A stretch of 64,000 bases of DNA from assembly GCF_014653435.1 (NCBI RefSeq), contig NZ_BNAO01000001.1, positions 62,001 through 126,000 on the forward strand. Reading direction: 5' to 3'. Positions 55,908 through 64,000 of the stretch are shown piece by piece (the stretch's first letter is position 1; every line of letters begins with the position of its first letter). The stretch comes from Alishewanella longhuensis (GTDB lineage: Bacteria > Pseudomonadota > Gammaproteobacteria > Enterobacterales > Alteromonadaceae). The notes below the pieces were generated by a model. The model saw only the letters and a program-made list of their open reading frames with translations, had not been told where the DNA came from and searched no databases. A program made the translations under genes and the position numbers.

Positions 55908-58733
55908 TTAGAAATCGTAACTGATACCCACTGTTAAACGTTGACCAATCATGTCATACGCGCCACCTTGGTTATACATAAAGGGGCGACGCGGCGGTGT
56001 TTTATCAAACATATTGAGCAGTCCCAAGCGTAACTCCAATGCATCGCTGTATCGGTAACGCGATGTTAGATCAAAGGTTGTGTATGAGGGAACATCATTG
56101 AAATTGTTCTGATTCGGAGTCCATCTATTACTTAACACCGAAGCAGAACGATGGTTTACCGTTAATGCCGCACTTAGATTGCCGAAACTGTAATCCGTGA
56201 TGAATCGATGTTTCCAACGAGGTCTTAGTTGCTCGCCTGTATTATCTACTTCATCCTCTGCAAAACCAGTAGCATTAAACTTACGTGTTTGCAGATAAGT
56301 TGAAATCATTCTAAAACCAAAAGCGCCAATATCTGTATCAAAACGGTAGTTCAACTCTGTATCAACACCCGCTGTTTTGCTAAGTGCTGAATTTATTGGT
56401 TTTTCGAAATAATTAATGATATCAAAAGTCTCTGGATCTCGTTCAATAAGAGGGCAAAACGGATTATCGAGGCTGGAAGACTGGTAACAATAGTTGACGA
56501 CATCAGGGCCTTGGAAGCGGTTAATGACGTCAGACATATCAAAAGCCCAGTAATCCATAGTTAAACTCAAGCCTTTTACTGTGCTTGGAGTAAATACAAA
56601 GCCAACGGTAATATCTTTTGCTACTTCATTGCTTAACTCAGTATTGCCGATAATAAAACCTGGCCTTGTTGAGCTAAACCAATCGGCTGTAGGCTCAAAG
56701 TCTTCGGGGATTCCCTGTGCTGCACAGTTATTAAGGATATTCTGCCGGTAGGTTTCATTTAAACCTGCGCGACTGCTTACCGCACATGGATCAACTAGCC
56801 GCCGGAATGTTTGTCCTGGTGGGTTAAACAGCTCCCCAATATTCGGGGCTCTAACAGATTTAGATTTATTCAAACGCACTCTCAGGTCATCATAAACCTC
56901 CCAGTTAAGACCAAGTTTCCAAGCTGTATCACTTCCGGTAACAGAGTAGTCCATATAGCGACCAGCGACTTCCAGAGTAACATTTTTGGCCAACACTATA
57001 TCTGAGATCAGTGGGACTGAAAATTCAGCAGATAATTCGCTGACGTCAAACTTTCCATACAGCGGATCCGACTTATTATTAAATAATTGACCTGAACGCA
57101 TCGCAGGATCTGGCAGGGTGCTTGCAATTTCCTTACGGTATTCTGCGCTTAGTGCCGATGATAGCCATCCTGCAGGTAACTCCAGAATATCGCCGCTGAC
57201 ACTTATACCAGCAACATGTTGTTGGATTGAGGAGCGTCTGATAGCATCAGTAGAAACCCAATCATATGCTCTTTGGTCGTAAAGCTCCCGGCCAAAGACA
57301 TTTAATGGTACGCAACCATTAGCTCTGGCTGTAGCATCGCGACAAACGATTTCGCCATCGGAATTTTTTATTGCGTCAACCGCCTGGTAGAAACGTTGCT
57401 CAAACATTTCTCCTTTCCAAATCGAATCAGCTTGTACATGTCCGCTTGTAATATAGGTTTGATAGTTCCAATTCTCTGAGATTTCACCTTCTAAACCAAG
57501 AGCAAACCTGGCAAGAGTGCGTTCCTGAAAATATTGCCTATTGCCAAAATCGTTTGCTAGATAACCGACACTTACGCTGGCATCTTCGTTTGCGTTTCTT
57601 ACCAGTTCAGCAGCTTCAGGCGATAAAAAAGCATTATCAGCTTTTAACGAAAAGCCAAGGAAGGCCGGCGAGCTTTCTCCATATGCTTTAGTTCTGGAAT
57701 AGTTTACTTCCATAGTTAACTGGTGGGCATTGCTAAGCTCGTAATTCATATTGCTAACAAAATTAATACGATCTAACGGAGTTCGCATAAATGAGACTTC
57801 AGCAAAGTTATATCCCTCGCCACCCAAATAATCTTTGTGACCGCTTGGTAGCGTAGGTAGCTCTTCTCCCAGAATTTGTTCTCTTACTTTTCCTGAAGCA
57901 TCAAACGTATATCGTTTACCATTTGAAACGAAAGAGCCAGTATTTGTGAACCCTGGGCGAACTTGGCGGCCCAGCCCCCAAAATATCTGAGCCGGCTCAC
58001 CGATAATATTACTTGTATTGCGAACAACGATAGGTGCGTCACGCAGAAAGTCTCGGTCCATAAAGCTAATTTGTTTTTGCCGGGCGAAGCTCAGATTACT
58101 AATAAAGCTTGCTTTACCTGCTGACGAACCAAAAGTAAATGAAGCATATTCCTCTTCACCGCCTTTTTGGGAAGGTCTGCTGGTTGAAAGATCGACCGTA
58201 ACACCATCATAGGATTTTTTTGTAATGATATTTACCACACCAGCAACTGCATCTGAACCATAAACTGCCGAAGCTCCGCCAGTGGTAATTTCAACCCGTT
58301 CAATAATCGCAGTGGGTATATTGTTTAGGTCAACTGCTGATGAGCCTGGTGCGCCAGCAACAAACCGTCGGCCATTGACGAGTACTAAAGTCCTACTTTC
58401 TCCCAAACCTCGTAAATCTGTAGTATTTAAACCACTGGCAAAAATAAAATTGTTACTTGTTTCTGGCGATAAACCCACTAAGGTAGAAGGCATTTTGTGT
58501 AGGAGATCTGCAACGTTCACGACGCCAGCTTCTACTAAACTATCACCAGTAATTACTGTAACAGGTGAAGGGGACAGTTCGCCTATCCTTTTTATACGGG
58601 AGCCTGTAACTTCAATTCTTTCAACATTTCGAGCTTCCGTTGACTCGTTTGCAATAGCGGAAGTGCCAATTACTGTTAGAGGTAATGCGTATAGTATTGA
58701 ACGAAGATTGGTAGTAACTTTGTTAACCTTCAT
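55908..58733 (-). CDS. TonB-dependent receptor
   Basis: About 941 residues. ATG at 58733 is chosen since AAGGAG lies six bases before it and a signal peptide follows (ending SAIA); an earlier in-frame Met adds 21 residues. The plug (IEVTGSRIKRIGELSPSPVT; SAVYGSDAVAGVVNIITKK) and barrel to the terminal Phe fit receptors of the type found in gamma- and alphaproteobacteria, whose substrates include peptides and sugars. It is divergent from the winged-helix/TPR regulator at 59156, which probably controls it. Confidence 0.92.
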   Translation of the reverse strand: MKVNKVTTNLRSILYALPLTVIGTSAIANESTEARNVERIEVTGSRIKRIGELSPSPVTVITGDSLVEAGVVNVADLLHKMPSTLVGLSPETSNNFIFASGLNTTDLRGLGESRTLVLVNGRRFVAGAPGSSAVDLNNIPTAIIERVEITTGGASAVYGSDAVAGVVNIITKKSYDGVTVDLSTSRPSQKGGEEEYASFTFGSSAGKASFISNLSFARQKQISFMDRDFLRDAPIVVRNTSNIIGEPAQIFWGLGRQVRPGFTNTGSFVSNGKRYTFDASGKVREQILGEELPTLPSGHKDYLGGEGYNFAEVSFMRTPLDRINFVSNMNYELSNAHQLTMEVNYSRTKAYGESSPAFLGFSLKADNAFLSPEAAELVRNANEDASVSVGYLANDFGNRQYFQERTLARFALGLEGEISENWNYQTYITSGHVQADSIWKGEMFEQRFYQAVDAIKNSDGEIVCRDATARANGCVPLNVFGRELYDQRAYDWVSTDAIRRSSIQQHVAGISVSGDILELPAGWLSSALSAEYRKEIASTLPDPAMRSGQLFNNKSDPLYGKFDVSELSAEFSVPLISDIVLAKNVTLEVAGRYMDYSVTGSDTAWKLGLNWEVYDDLRVRLNKSKSVRAPNIGELFNPPGQTFRRLVDPCAVSSRAGLNETYRQNILNNCAAQGIPEDFEPTADWFSSTRPGFIIGNTELSNEVAKDITVGFVFTPSTVKGLSLTMDYWAFDMSDVINRFQGPDVVNYCYQSSSLDNPFCPLIERDPETFDIINYFEKPINSALSKTAGVDTELNYRFDTDIGAFGFRMISTYLQTRKFNATGFAEDEVDNTGEQLRPRWKHRFITDYSFGNLSAALTVNHRSASVLSNRWTPNQNNFNDVPSYTTFDLTSRYRYSDALELRLGLLNMFDKTPPRRPFMYNQGGAYDMIGQRLTVGISYDF

Positions 58734-59155
58734 TTTCTCTCCTTGGATTGATATGTTTGTTATTTTTTGAAGAGCTAATCTCTCCAAATCGAGCATATTT
58801 CATACTCGCGCTTGCCTTCCATTGATTTGACGCCAATGCAATTAAAGTGATGATATTCGGCAGGGGCTTTAACTGGGCTGCTGGCTGTGGTGACAGTTAG
58901 TCATTTTATTGAAATTAATAAAGGGTGTTTCTATCGTTTTTAAAAACGTAATTATTAGGTAGCTACTTTTATTTGAGTGTAATAAAAATAGAGACTAAAG
59001 CCTGTAAATGAGGTTTGAACGGGATGGTTTTGATTGCGAAGTTGGGTGCTTGGTCGAAAAAGCCGCTAAACTAATTATAATGAATAGTGTATAAAGCAGC
59101 GGTTCCTAAAAATTGATCACGATGCTTAAGATAACGAAAGCTAGGTATAGTTTTG
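58734..59155. other. 422-base divergent promoter region with a palindrome
   Basis: Between the TonB receptor and the winged-helix/TPR regulator. Contains a perfect 14-base palindrome CGTTTTTAAAAACG at 58935-58948. The 14-mer TATCGTTTTTAAAA (58932-58945) also occurs at 62315-62328 ahead of the serine hydrolase gene. Confidence 0.5.
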
Positions 59156-60586
59156 ATGAGTTCTGAAGAAAAATACAGCGATTTAATAAGTTTTATCATT
59201 AATGACAGTTGGCATTTTGATCCAAAGCGTAACTTACTAAAGCACAATAGTGACGAACGTTCTTATGAGCTTGAGCATCAACTGGTTGTACTATTAGTTT
59301 ACTTTATAACTAACCAGCAACAAATTCTTTCTAAAGAGCAGTTATTAAAAGATAATTGGCCAGGAAAGGTTGTTAATGACGAGAATCTTACCGTAGCTGT
59401 AAGTAAGTTACGTAAACATTTCTCTGACAACTCTAAACAACCCGAGGTGATCAAAACAATACCTGGCAAGGGTTATCAGTTTGTTGCAAGCGTAGCGCAG
59501 GCGCCCTTAGAGAAAGTTTTGAGAGCTGACAAGTTTAATCTTTTGCTCCCCATTTTTTCGACCTGTATTGTCGTTTTCATTGCAGCTTGGTTTATCCTCA
59601 ACTTTGGCCACTACAACCAAGCTTCTCAAGCGCTCCCTATTGAGCAAAGCGCAAATGTTTCAGAACTTGAGCAGTTGATTGCCAATTCAGAGAACGCGGA
59701 CATAGACGATTTAGCAGTTCTTATTCAAGCTTGGCATAGTGAACTGCAACGTAATCCTGAGCAGACTCTTGCCTATTGGTATTTGGCTAAGTTAAAAATT
59801 GAGCTTTTGGGACCTTGGATTGGAGAGCGCATCAAGCATTTTGATGAGCTAAGTGCATTACTAAAAAAAACGCTTGAGTACGATAAAACAAATGCTGACG
59901 CTTGGTATTGGCTCGGCAACTTATATTTTTGGCATAAATTGGATTTCTCTACCGCAGAGTCGCACCTGCTAAAGGCTATTAGCCTGAAAGAAGATCCGCG
60001 CTATATTATTCAGTATAGTGAATTGTTGGTAGCACAAGGTAAGTTTGACCAGGTTTTTGAGCTAGCCGCTCAGGTCAGGTTAAAGATGCCTAACCTATTT
60101 GCGTTTCCGGGTTTGGCATGGGTATATCAATTAAGCGGCAAGCCAGAAAGGGGGTGGTTAGAGCTGCAACGTATTAAACAGACTGAAATTGACTCATACC
60201 CATGGCATTGTTCTGCTGTAAGGATTAGTCAACAGCTTGGTTATGATGAGGAGGGATTCAAGTCATTATTATGGTTGCTGGAGAATACGGACAAAGGAAT
60301 GCCACATGTTATTACAGTAAGAGAGATCTTTAATTCCTCTGGATTGAAAGCTGTATACCAATACTTGCTGGATGTTAAGTTTGATGGTGATATTGGACAT
60401 TATTTACCACCCTTGTCTTGGGCAAGATACGCGCTTGTTGCTGAAGATCCAACTGCAGAACATTATTTTGAGCAGGCAGTCAAACAGAGGCAGCTGCCTC
60501 TGTTATGGGCGGGTTATGACCAAATTTATACCTCGATACATAATAGTAAGCCTTTTGAAAGCTGGATAAAAATGCTTAATGATTAG
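59156..60586 (+). CDS. winged-helix / TM / TPR transcriptional regulator (CadC-like)
   Basis: A 476-residue paralogue of the regulator at 51845. An ATG at 59156 follows a TTG codon and AGG about 12 bases upstream. Winged helix (about 10-115; NLTVAVSKLRKHF and TIPGKGYQFVASVA), one membrane helix at about 124-146 and a TPR region to the end (PPLSWARYALVAE near 418). Divergent from the TonB receptor gene, so it is the best candidate to sense receptor-related signals. It ends 163 bases before the convergent hydrolase gene. Confidence 0.87.
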   Translation: MSSEEKYSDLISFIINDSWHFDPKRNLLKHNSDERSYELEHQLVVLLVYFITNQQQILSKEQLLKDNWPGKVVNDENLTVAVSKLRKHFSDNSKQPEVIKTIPGKGYQFVASVAQAPLEKVLRADKFNLLLPIFSTCIVVFIAAWFILNFGHYNQASQALPIEQSANVSELEQLIANSENADIDDLAVLIQAWHSELQRNPEQTLAYWYLAKLKIELLGPWIGERIKHFDELSALLKKTLEYDKTNADAWYWLGNLYFWHKLDFSTAESHLLKAISLKEDPRYIIQYSELLVAQGKFDQVFELAAQVRLKMPNLFAFPGLAWVYQLSGKPERGWLELQRIKQTEIDSYPWHCSAVRISQQLGYDEEGFKSLLWLLENTDKGMPHVITVREIFNSSGLKAVYQYLLDVKFDGDIGHYLPPLSWARYALVAEDPTAEHYFEQAVKQRQLPLLWAGYDQIYTSIHNSKPFESWIKMLND

Positions 60587-60749
60587 AGATGTTTTTAAAT
60601 TAAACAATAACGTTTGTTTCACTTCCTCTTTTGTCGGACCGTTGAAGGTAACTTGCCTGCCAATTCCGATTCCTGAGTTTTGGTCCTTAAAAGATATCGC
60701 ATTTAGCTTTAGATCTGCAGGTATTCTTATAAGTTTATCTACCTTAATG
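60587..60749 (-). other. convergent gap with possible minus-strand gene remnant
   Basis: Read on the minus strand one frame is open through this gap and encodes protein-like text (LIRIPADLKLNAISFKD ... QVTFNGPTKEEV) but has no start codon and ends inside the opposite gene. No terminator is visible. Confidence 0.25.
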
Positions 60750-61745
60750 CTAGTGTTTTAAGTTAATGCTGGCTTGTACATTGAGCCACTCACTTATTTT
60801 TTGTCTTGTTGATTCAGAGAATGCGAGTTCACTCCACTTCCCCTGGAAACACTTTGGAGCAATTTTAAAGGAGTGCTCCTCCCCCGCTCCAATAAAGTAT
60901 TCGAAATTCTGCGGTAAATTCCCTGAGAAAATACGGTCCAGGGCTTCAAGGCTTAAACGTACACTGACTAAAGGGTCATTTTCCCCAAACAACATAAGCA
61001 GAGGTTTGTTAATGCTTTTTAGATAAGACTCTGGATCGAAATCCTTTATTAAATTAAGTTGTCGCAGGTTGCCTTTCCAGCCAACTAATGAAATAAAAAA
61101 CAGATCTCTTTGCACTTTTCGGCTGGCTTTTTTGAAGGCGGCTATCTCGTCTAAACCATCTTCACAGGCGATTTTGCTGGCTGCATCATTTATCATCTGT
61201 TTTCTGACACTAAAAGTTGGGCCTGCCATACTTATTCCACCAGCAAAAATCTCGGGATACTCTGCCAAAGCAATTTGTACAATCCAGCCGCCTTGACTGT
61301 GGCCAACGATAAATATTCTTTCGGGGTCAACAAAGTCGTAATCACGAATATGCAGGGCAACGTTGCGCGCGTCCAATGCACGTTGTTCAAAGGTGGTTGT
61401 GTACCAAACGCCCTCTGAGGCGCCAAGGCCTCTTTTGTCAAAATAAGCAATGGCAAATCCTTGTTCCAACAACTGATTATCGAAAAAAAATTCAGTTGTA
61501 CGTTTGTAATTGGCCATAGTTGAACCTACACCTGAACCCACCACAAACACTATTATTGGTTGAGGTTTAGTTATATGTCGATTTCGTAAAATATATCCAT
61601 CTAACGCAAGGCCGTCGCTTTGTGCTTTAAAGTTTTGTTGCACAATGTCGAGTGGGTAACTGTTAGCTTTAGCCATGGTTGATGCCAATATAAGCAGCAT
61701 GATAAAAACAATCAGTATCAAAATAAGCAAGAGTTTCTTTAACAT
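60750..61745 (-). CDS. exported alpha/beta hydrolase (acyl hydrolase/peptidase type)
   Basis: A 331-residue protein with an N-terminal hydrophobic segment (residues 3-21), either a signal peptide or a membrane anchor. The alpha/beta hydrolase core has the nucleophile elbow GHSQGG with Ser150, an early strand-turn (YFDKRGLGASEG), Asp in FGENDPLVSV and His in GEEHSF as the triad. Related proteins include esterases and S9/S15-type peptidases. AGGAG precedes the ATG. It lies between the regulator and the next serine hydrolase gene. Confidence 0.88.
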   Translation of the reverse strand: MLKKLLLILILIVFIMLLILASTMAKANSYPLDIVQQNFKAQSDGLALDGYILRNRHITKPQPIIVFVVGSGVGSTMANYKRTTEFFFDNQLLEQGFAIAYFDKRGLGASEGVWYTTTFEQRALDARNVALHIRDYDFVDPERIFIVGHSQGGWIVQIALAEYPEIFAGGISMAGPTFSVRKQMINDAASKIACEDGLDEIAAFKKASRKVQRDLFFISLVGWKGNLRQLNLIKDFDPESYLKSINKPLLMLFGENDPLVSVRLSLEALDRIFSGNLPQNFEYFIGAGEEHSFKIAPKCFQGKWSELAFSESTRQKISEWLNVQASINLKH

Positions 61746-62458
61746 CGTCGTTCTCCTGATTTACTTGGTAATATAAAATCTAATTCGAGGTAACACTTGT
61801 GATTTTGAGGATGTCTCACTGCCTGAGTTGATCACAAGTTAAATCTGCATTTTATGGAATTTAATAAAAATTAACCTCTCATCAAATCACCTTTAATTAA
61901 CGCGTCATAATTCTCAATTTTGATAGATAGTTATATAATTTAATGTGTTAGGTGTTTTTTAAGGCATGAAATACAGCGTGGGATCTTTGGAGTGATCTGA
62001 AAAATCACAAAGTTTAATGAGCTGGCCTTGATTCACCTGCTGACTAACGCTAACCATGAATTTCGCTAATTGAAATGAATTAAATTACGCAAGAGCGTGG
62101 CAGCTAATGTACGTCAGATATCTGTCGTATCGACAAAAACGGCAAATTGATCCCGAGATTGGTCAGTTCTTCGTTGGTGATTAGTCGTCTTACTCCTATT
62201 GAAAAAGCTAGTCAGCTATTTCAAAACATCCGATTTAAACGAGATACACTTTCGGCTGCCAGATGATTTCCTCTTTATAAACATACCACCTGTTCACTAA
62301 GGTCTTGTTAGTTATATCGTTTTTAAAATCGCCTGACCAATACTCCAAGGCAAATTGATTTTGCCCGTAATTAAAATTAATAAATTTTAATTACGGGTTA
62401 CGGGCGCGAAAGTACTAGGATAACAATTACGACTAATTAAGTATGACGGAAGATTTCT
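61746..62458. other. 713-base intergenic region
   Basis: AT-rich. Between 62108 and about 62258 a plus-strand frame without a start codon encodes protein-like text (ICRIDKNGKLIPRL ... ASQLFQNIRFKRD) and could be a gene remnant. The 14-mer TATCGTTTTTAAAA lies at 62315-62328 and a large inverted repeat at 62363-62405. Confidence 0.4.
62363..62405. repeat. 15-bp-arm inverted repeat with an alternative partner
   Basis: Perfect arms at 62364-62378 and 62383-62397 with a 4-base loop. The outer part of the left arm (GCCCGTAA at 62363) can instead pair with TTACGGGC at 62398-62405, giving a second, mutually exclusive fold. It lies 54 bases before the serine hydrolase start. Confidence 0.7.
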
Positions 62459-63484
62459 ATGAATTTAAAGACATTAATAGTATTTGGCTTAATTTTGATG
62501 AATTTTCATTCGGCCACTCTCCTAGCTTCGCAAGGTGAAGTGACAAACTTGTTGCAGAAAATTGAAGTTAAAGCCATAGAGCAGAAGTCTGATAGGGTAT
62601 TCGTTGTTCGTGATGGTAAGCCATTACTATCATACAAGTTATCGGAAGTAGAGCAGCCAATAGAGCTCATGTCAGCTTATAAATCAATTGTTGCATTGGC
62701 GATAGGTAGGTTATTAATTAACGAGCAGCTATCTTCATTAGATATACCGGTGCATCATTTTTATCCAGAGTGGAGGCAAGGTCGCAAAGCCGAAATTACG
62801 GTTAGGCATTTGCTTAACCACACATCTGGCCTGCAGAATGTAAATAATGCTGGTGAAGAAATTTATCCTAGTCCGGACGTCATTCAACTAGCACTCGCCG
62901 CTGAGTTATCTGACGAGCCAGGTGCTGCTGCCAGATATAATAATAAGGCTGTAAATTTGCTTGCTGGCGTAATTATGAGAGCATCTGGTATGCGGATGGA
63001 CAAGTTTTTAGTACAAGAGTTGTTTACCCCTTTAGAGATTACCGAGTATAAATTTTACTATGATGCCGCCGGTAATCCACATGCAATGGCTGGATTAGAG
63101 CTCAAAGCGTCTGATGTGGTGAAGCTCGGCCAATTGGTAGCTGATTTTGGACTGTGGCAAGGAGAGCCGTTGGTAACCCAAGCTTACGTTGAGGAAATGC
63201 TAGGTCAGAGCCAGCCATTAAGAGAGAACTTAGGGTTGCTATGGTGGCGCCAATCGTTCTTTGCTCCAAATGGTCAAACATATTGGTTGTATTATGCTCA
63301 AGGGTATCTTGGCCAATACATCATGGTGGTTCCTGAGCTGAAACTGATTGGTGTTCGTCAGCTAAGACGTCCAGAACATTACAATTTTTCAGAAGTTGAA
63401 TTCAAAGAGTTTAAGCCTTTAATGATAGAACTTGCTCAAGTAATACTTGCATCGCAATCAATCAAGGAAGTTGTACATGATTAA
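62459..63484 (+). CDS. serine hydrolase of the class C beta-lactamase family
   Basis: A 341-residue exported protein with a signal peptide (to about residue 23), SAYK at 72-75 and YNN at 160-162, the SxxK and YxN motifs of the fold. Unlike its two paralogues in the window it lacks the C-terminal extension, so it is close to the length of the catalytic domain alone. The stop overlaps the amidohydrolase start by 8 bases, so the two are coupled. Confidence 0.88.
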   Translation: MNLKTLIVFGLILMNFHSATLLASQGEVTNLLQKIEVKAIEQKSDRVFVVRDGKPLLSYKLSEVEQPIELMSAYKSIVALAIGRLLINEQLSSLDIPVHHFYPEWRQGRKAEITVRHLLNHTSGLQNVNNAGEEIYPSPDVIQLALAAELSDEPGAAARYNNKAVNLLAGVIMRASGMRMDKFLVQELFTPLEITEYKFYYDAAGNPHAMAGLELKASDVVKLGQLVADFGLWQGEPLVTQAYVEEMLGQSQPLRENLGLLWWRQSFFAPNGQTYWLYYAQGYLGQYIMVVPELKLIGVRQLRRPEHYNFSEVEFKEFKPLMIELAQVILASQSIKEVVHD

Positions 63485-64000
63485 AATGCTTCTCTCTACT
63501 TTGCTTGTGATCATGTTTTTTTCGAGTGATAAAGTTAATGCCGCTACTGCTTTTATTAATGGTCACTGGTACCAAGATTCCCATTTTGTTAAGCAAACAA
63601 TGTATGTTGAGAATAGTGTCTTTGTTAAGCATCCGAGCGCAAGTATCAGCAAAGTAGTAGATTTACGTGGAGGCTTTGTAGTACCGCCGCTGGCGGAGGC
63701 ACATAATCATAACCTACAGAATCCCTGGTTGGCGGAGCGCTTTAGTAACCAGTATATTCAATCTGGGATCTTCTACGGCTTGATGATGTGCGGAAATAAA
63801 GATGCCACTGAGGCTAGTCGGAATATTCTGGCATCTACAAACCTTAAGGTAGCTTTTGCTAGTGCATGTATCTCAAGTTCTGATGGCCATCCGTTACGCA
63901 TGGCATTGACGGTAGAGGAGGGGCAGCCTGTGCCGTTACCGATTGAAATATATGATAAATCTTACATTGTGATCGATGATATTGATGATATTTTACTAAA
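63477..64000 (+). CDS. secreted amidohydrolase family protein, 3' truncated by window edge
   Basis: At least 174 residues from the ATG at 63477, which overlaps the serine hydrolase gene by 8 bases. It has a signal peptide (ending near NAAT) and the amidohydrolase metal motif HxH at 76-78 (AEAHNHNL) after VVDLRGGFVVPPL, the characteristic lead-in of the TIM-barrel. The rest lies outside the window. Substrate is unknown. Confidence 0.85.
   Translation, partial: MIKMLLSTLLVIMFFSSDKVNAATAFINGHWYQDSHFVKQTMYVENSVFVKHPSASISKVVDLRGGFVVPPLAEAHNHNLQNPWLAERFSNQYIQSGIFYGLMMCGNKDATEASRNILASTNLKVAFASACISSSDGHPLRMALTVEEGQPVPLPIEIYDKSYIVIDDIDDILL

Noticed and set aside
58282-58770. Open frame of 162 codons on the plus strand
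   Set aside because: It is antisense to the plug domain of a well-supported TonB receptor.
60579-60761. Plus-strand frame of 60 codons after the regulator gene
   Set aside because: It has no ribosome binding site, overlaps both neighbours, and the same DNA reads more like protein on the other strand.
1-64000. CRISPR arrays, insertion sequences, tRNA or rRNA genes
   Set aside because: No repeated spacer pattern, transposase motif or RNA gene sequence was found on either strand.

Overview
The window reads as chromosomal DNA of a marine or aquatic Gammaproteobacterium of the Alteromonadales/Chromatiales type, close to Rheinheimera, Alishewanella or Arsukibacterium. This is inferred from moderate GC, many TonB-dependent receptors, winged-helix/TPR membrane regulators, a GH16 glucanase, a DP-EP (DUF1888) protein and a glmU...deoR-glmS order; no marker gene fixes the genus. 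There are no rRNA or tRNA genes, recognisable insertion sequences or CRISPR arrays. The first gene (M16 protease) and the last (amidohydrolase) run off the window.

Bases 1-24,240 hold housekeeping genes with an insertion-like block. After the M16 protease and a CPBP protease comes glmU. The DeoR regulator and glmS, usually next to glmU in relatives, begin about 17 kb further on. Between them are a DUF1289 protein, an SDF-type symporter, an XRE/DUF2975 membrane operon, an ABC exporter operon with its own YtrA-type GntR regulator and a palindromic operator, a DUF1439 lipoprotein, and two tandem paralogous beta-propeller histidine kinases without a response regulator.

Bases 24,250-38,000 hold a MarR/MFS divergent pair with a palindrome between them, a PAS-GGDEF cyclase, and an operon pairing a membrane-anchored winged-helix/STAND-ATPase/TPR protein with a DP-EP family protein. 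These are followed by an orphan periplasmic solute-binding protein and a beta-glucan utilisation pair (GH16 lipoprotein plus TonB receptor) behind a perfect LacI-type operator.

Bases 38,000-49,640 hold a short AT-rich LytTR-like gene, a structured RNA candidate, a GFA-family zinc protein, a serine hydrolase, a chemoreceptor, and an RND efflux operon. That operon also encodes a MipA/OmpV protein and a previously unlisted 33-residue membrane peptide. A DUF-less protein and a GNAT acetyltransferase follow.

Bases 50,143-64,000 form an accessory envelope locus: two serine hydrolases, two paralogous winged-helix/TM/TPR regulators, a LytTR response regulator with a PQQ-type beta-propeller protein, a TonB receptor, an alpha/beta hydrolase and a secreted amidohydrolase. 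The gene set suggests uptake and hydrolysis of an unidentified substrate under envelope-sensing control. The strongest candidates for an undescribed system are the STAND/DP-EP pair, this hydrolase/receptor locus, and the micropeptide in the RND operon.
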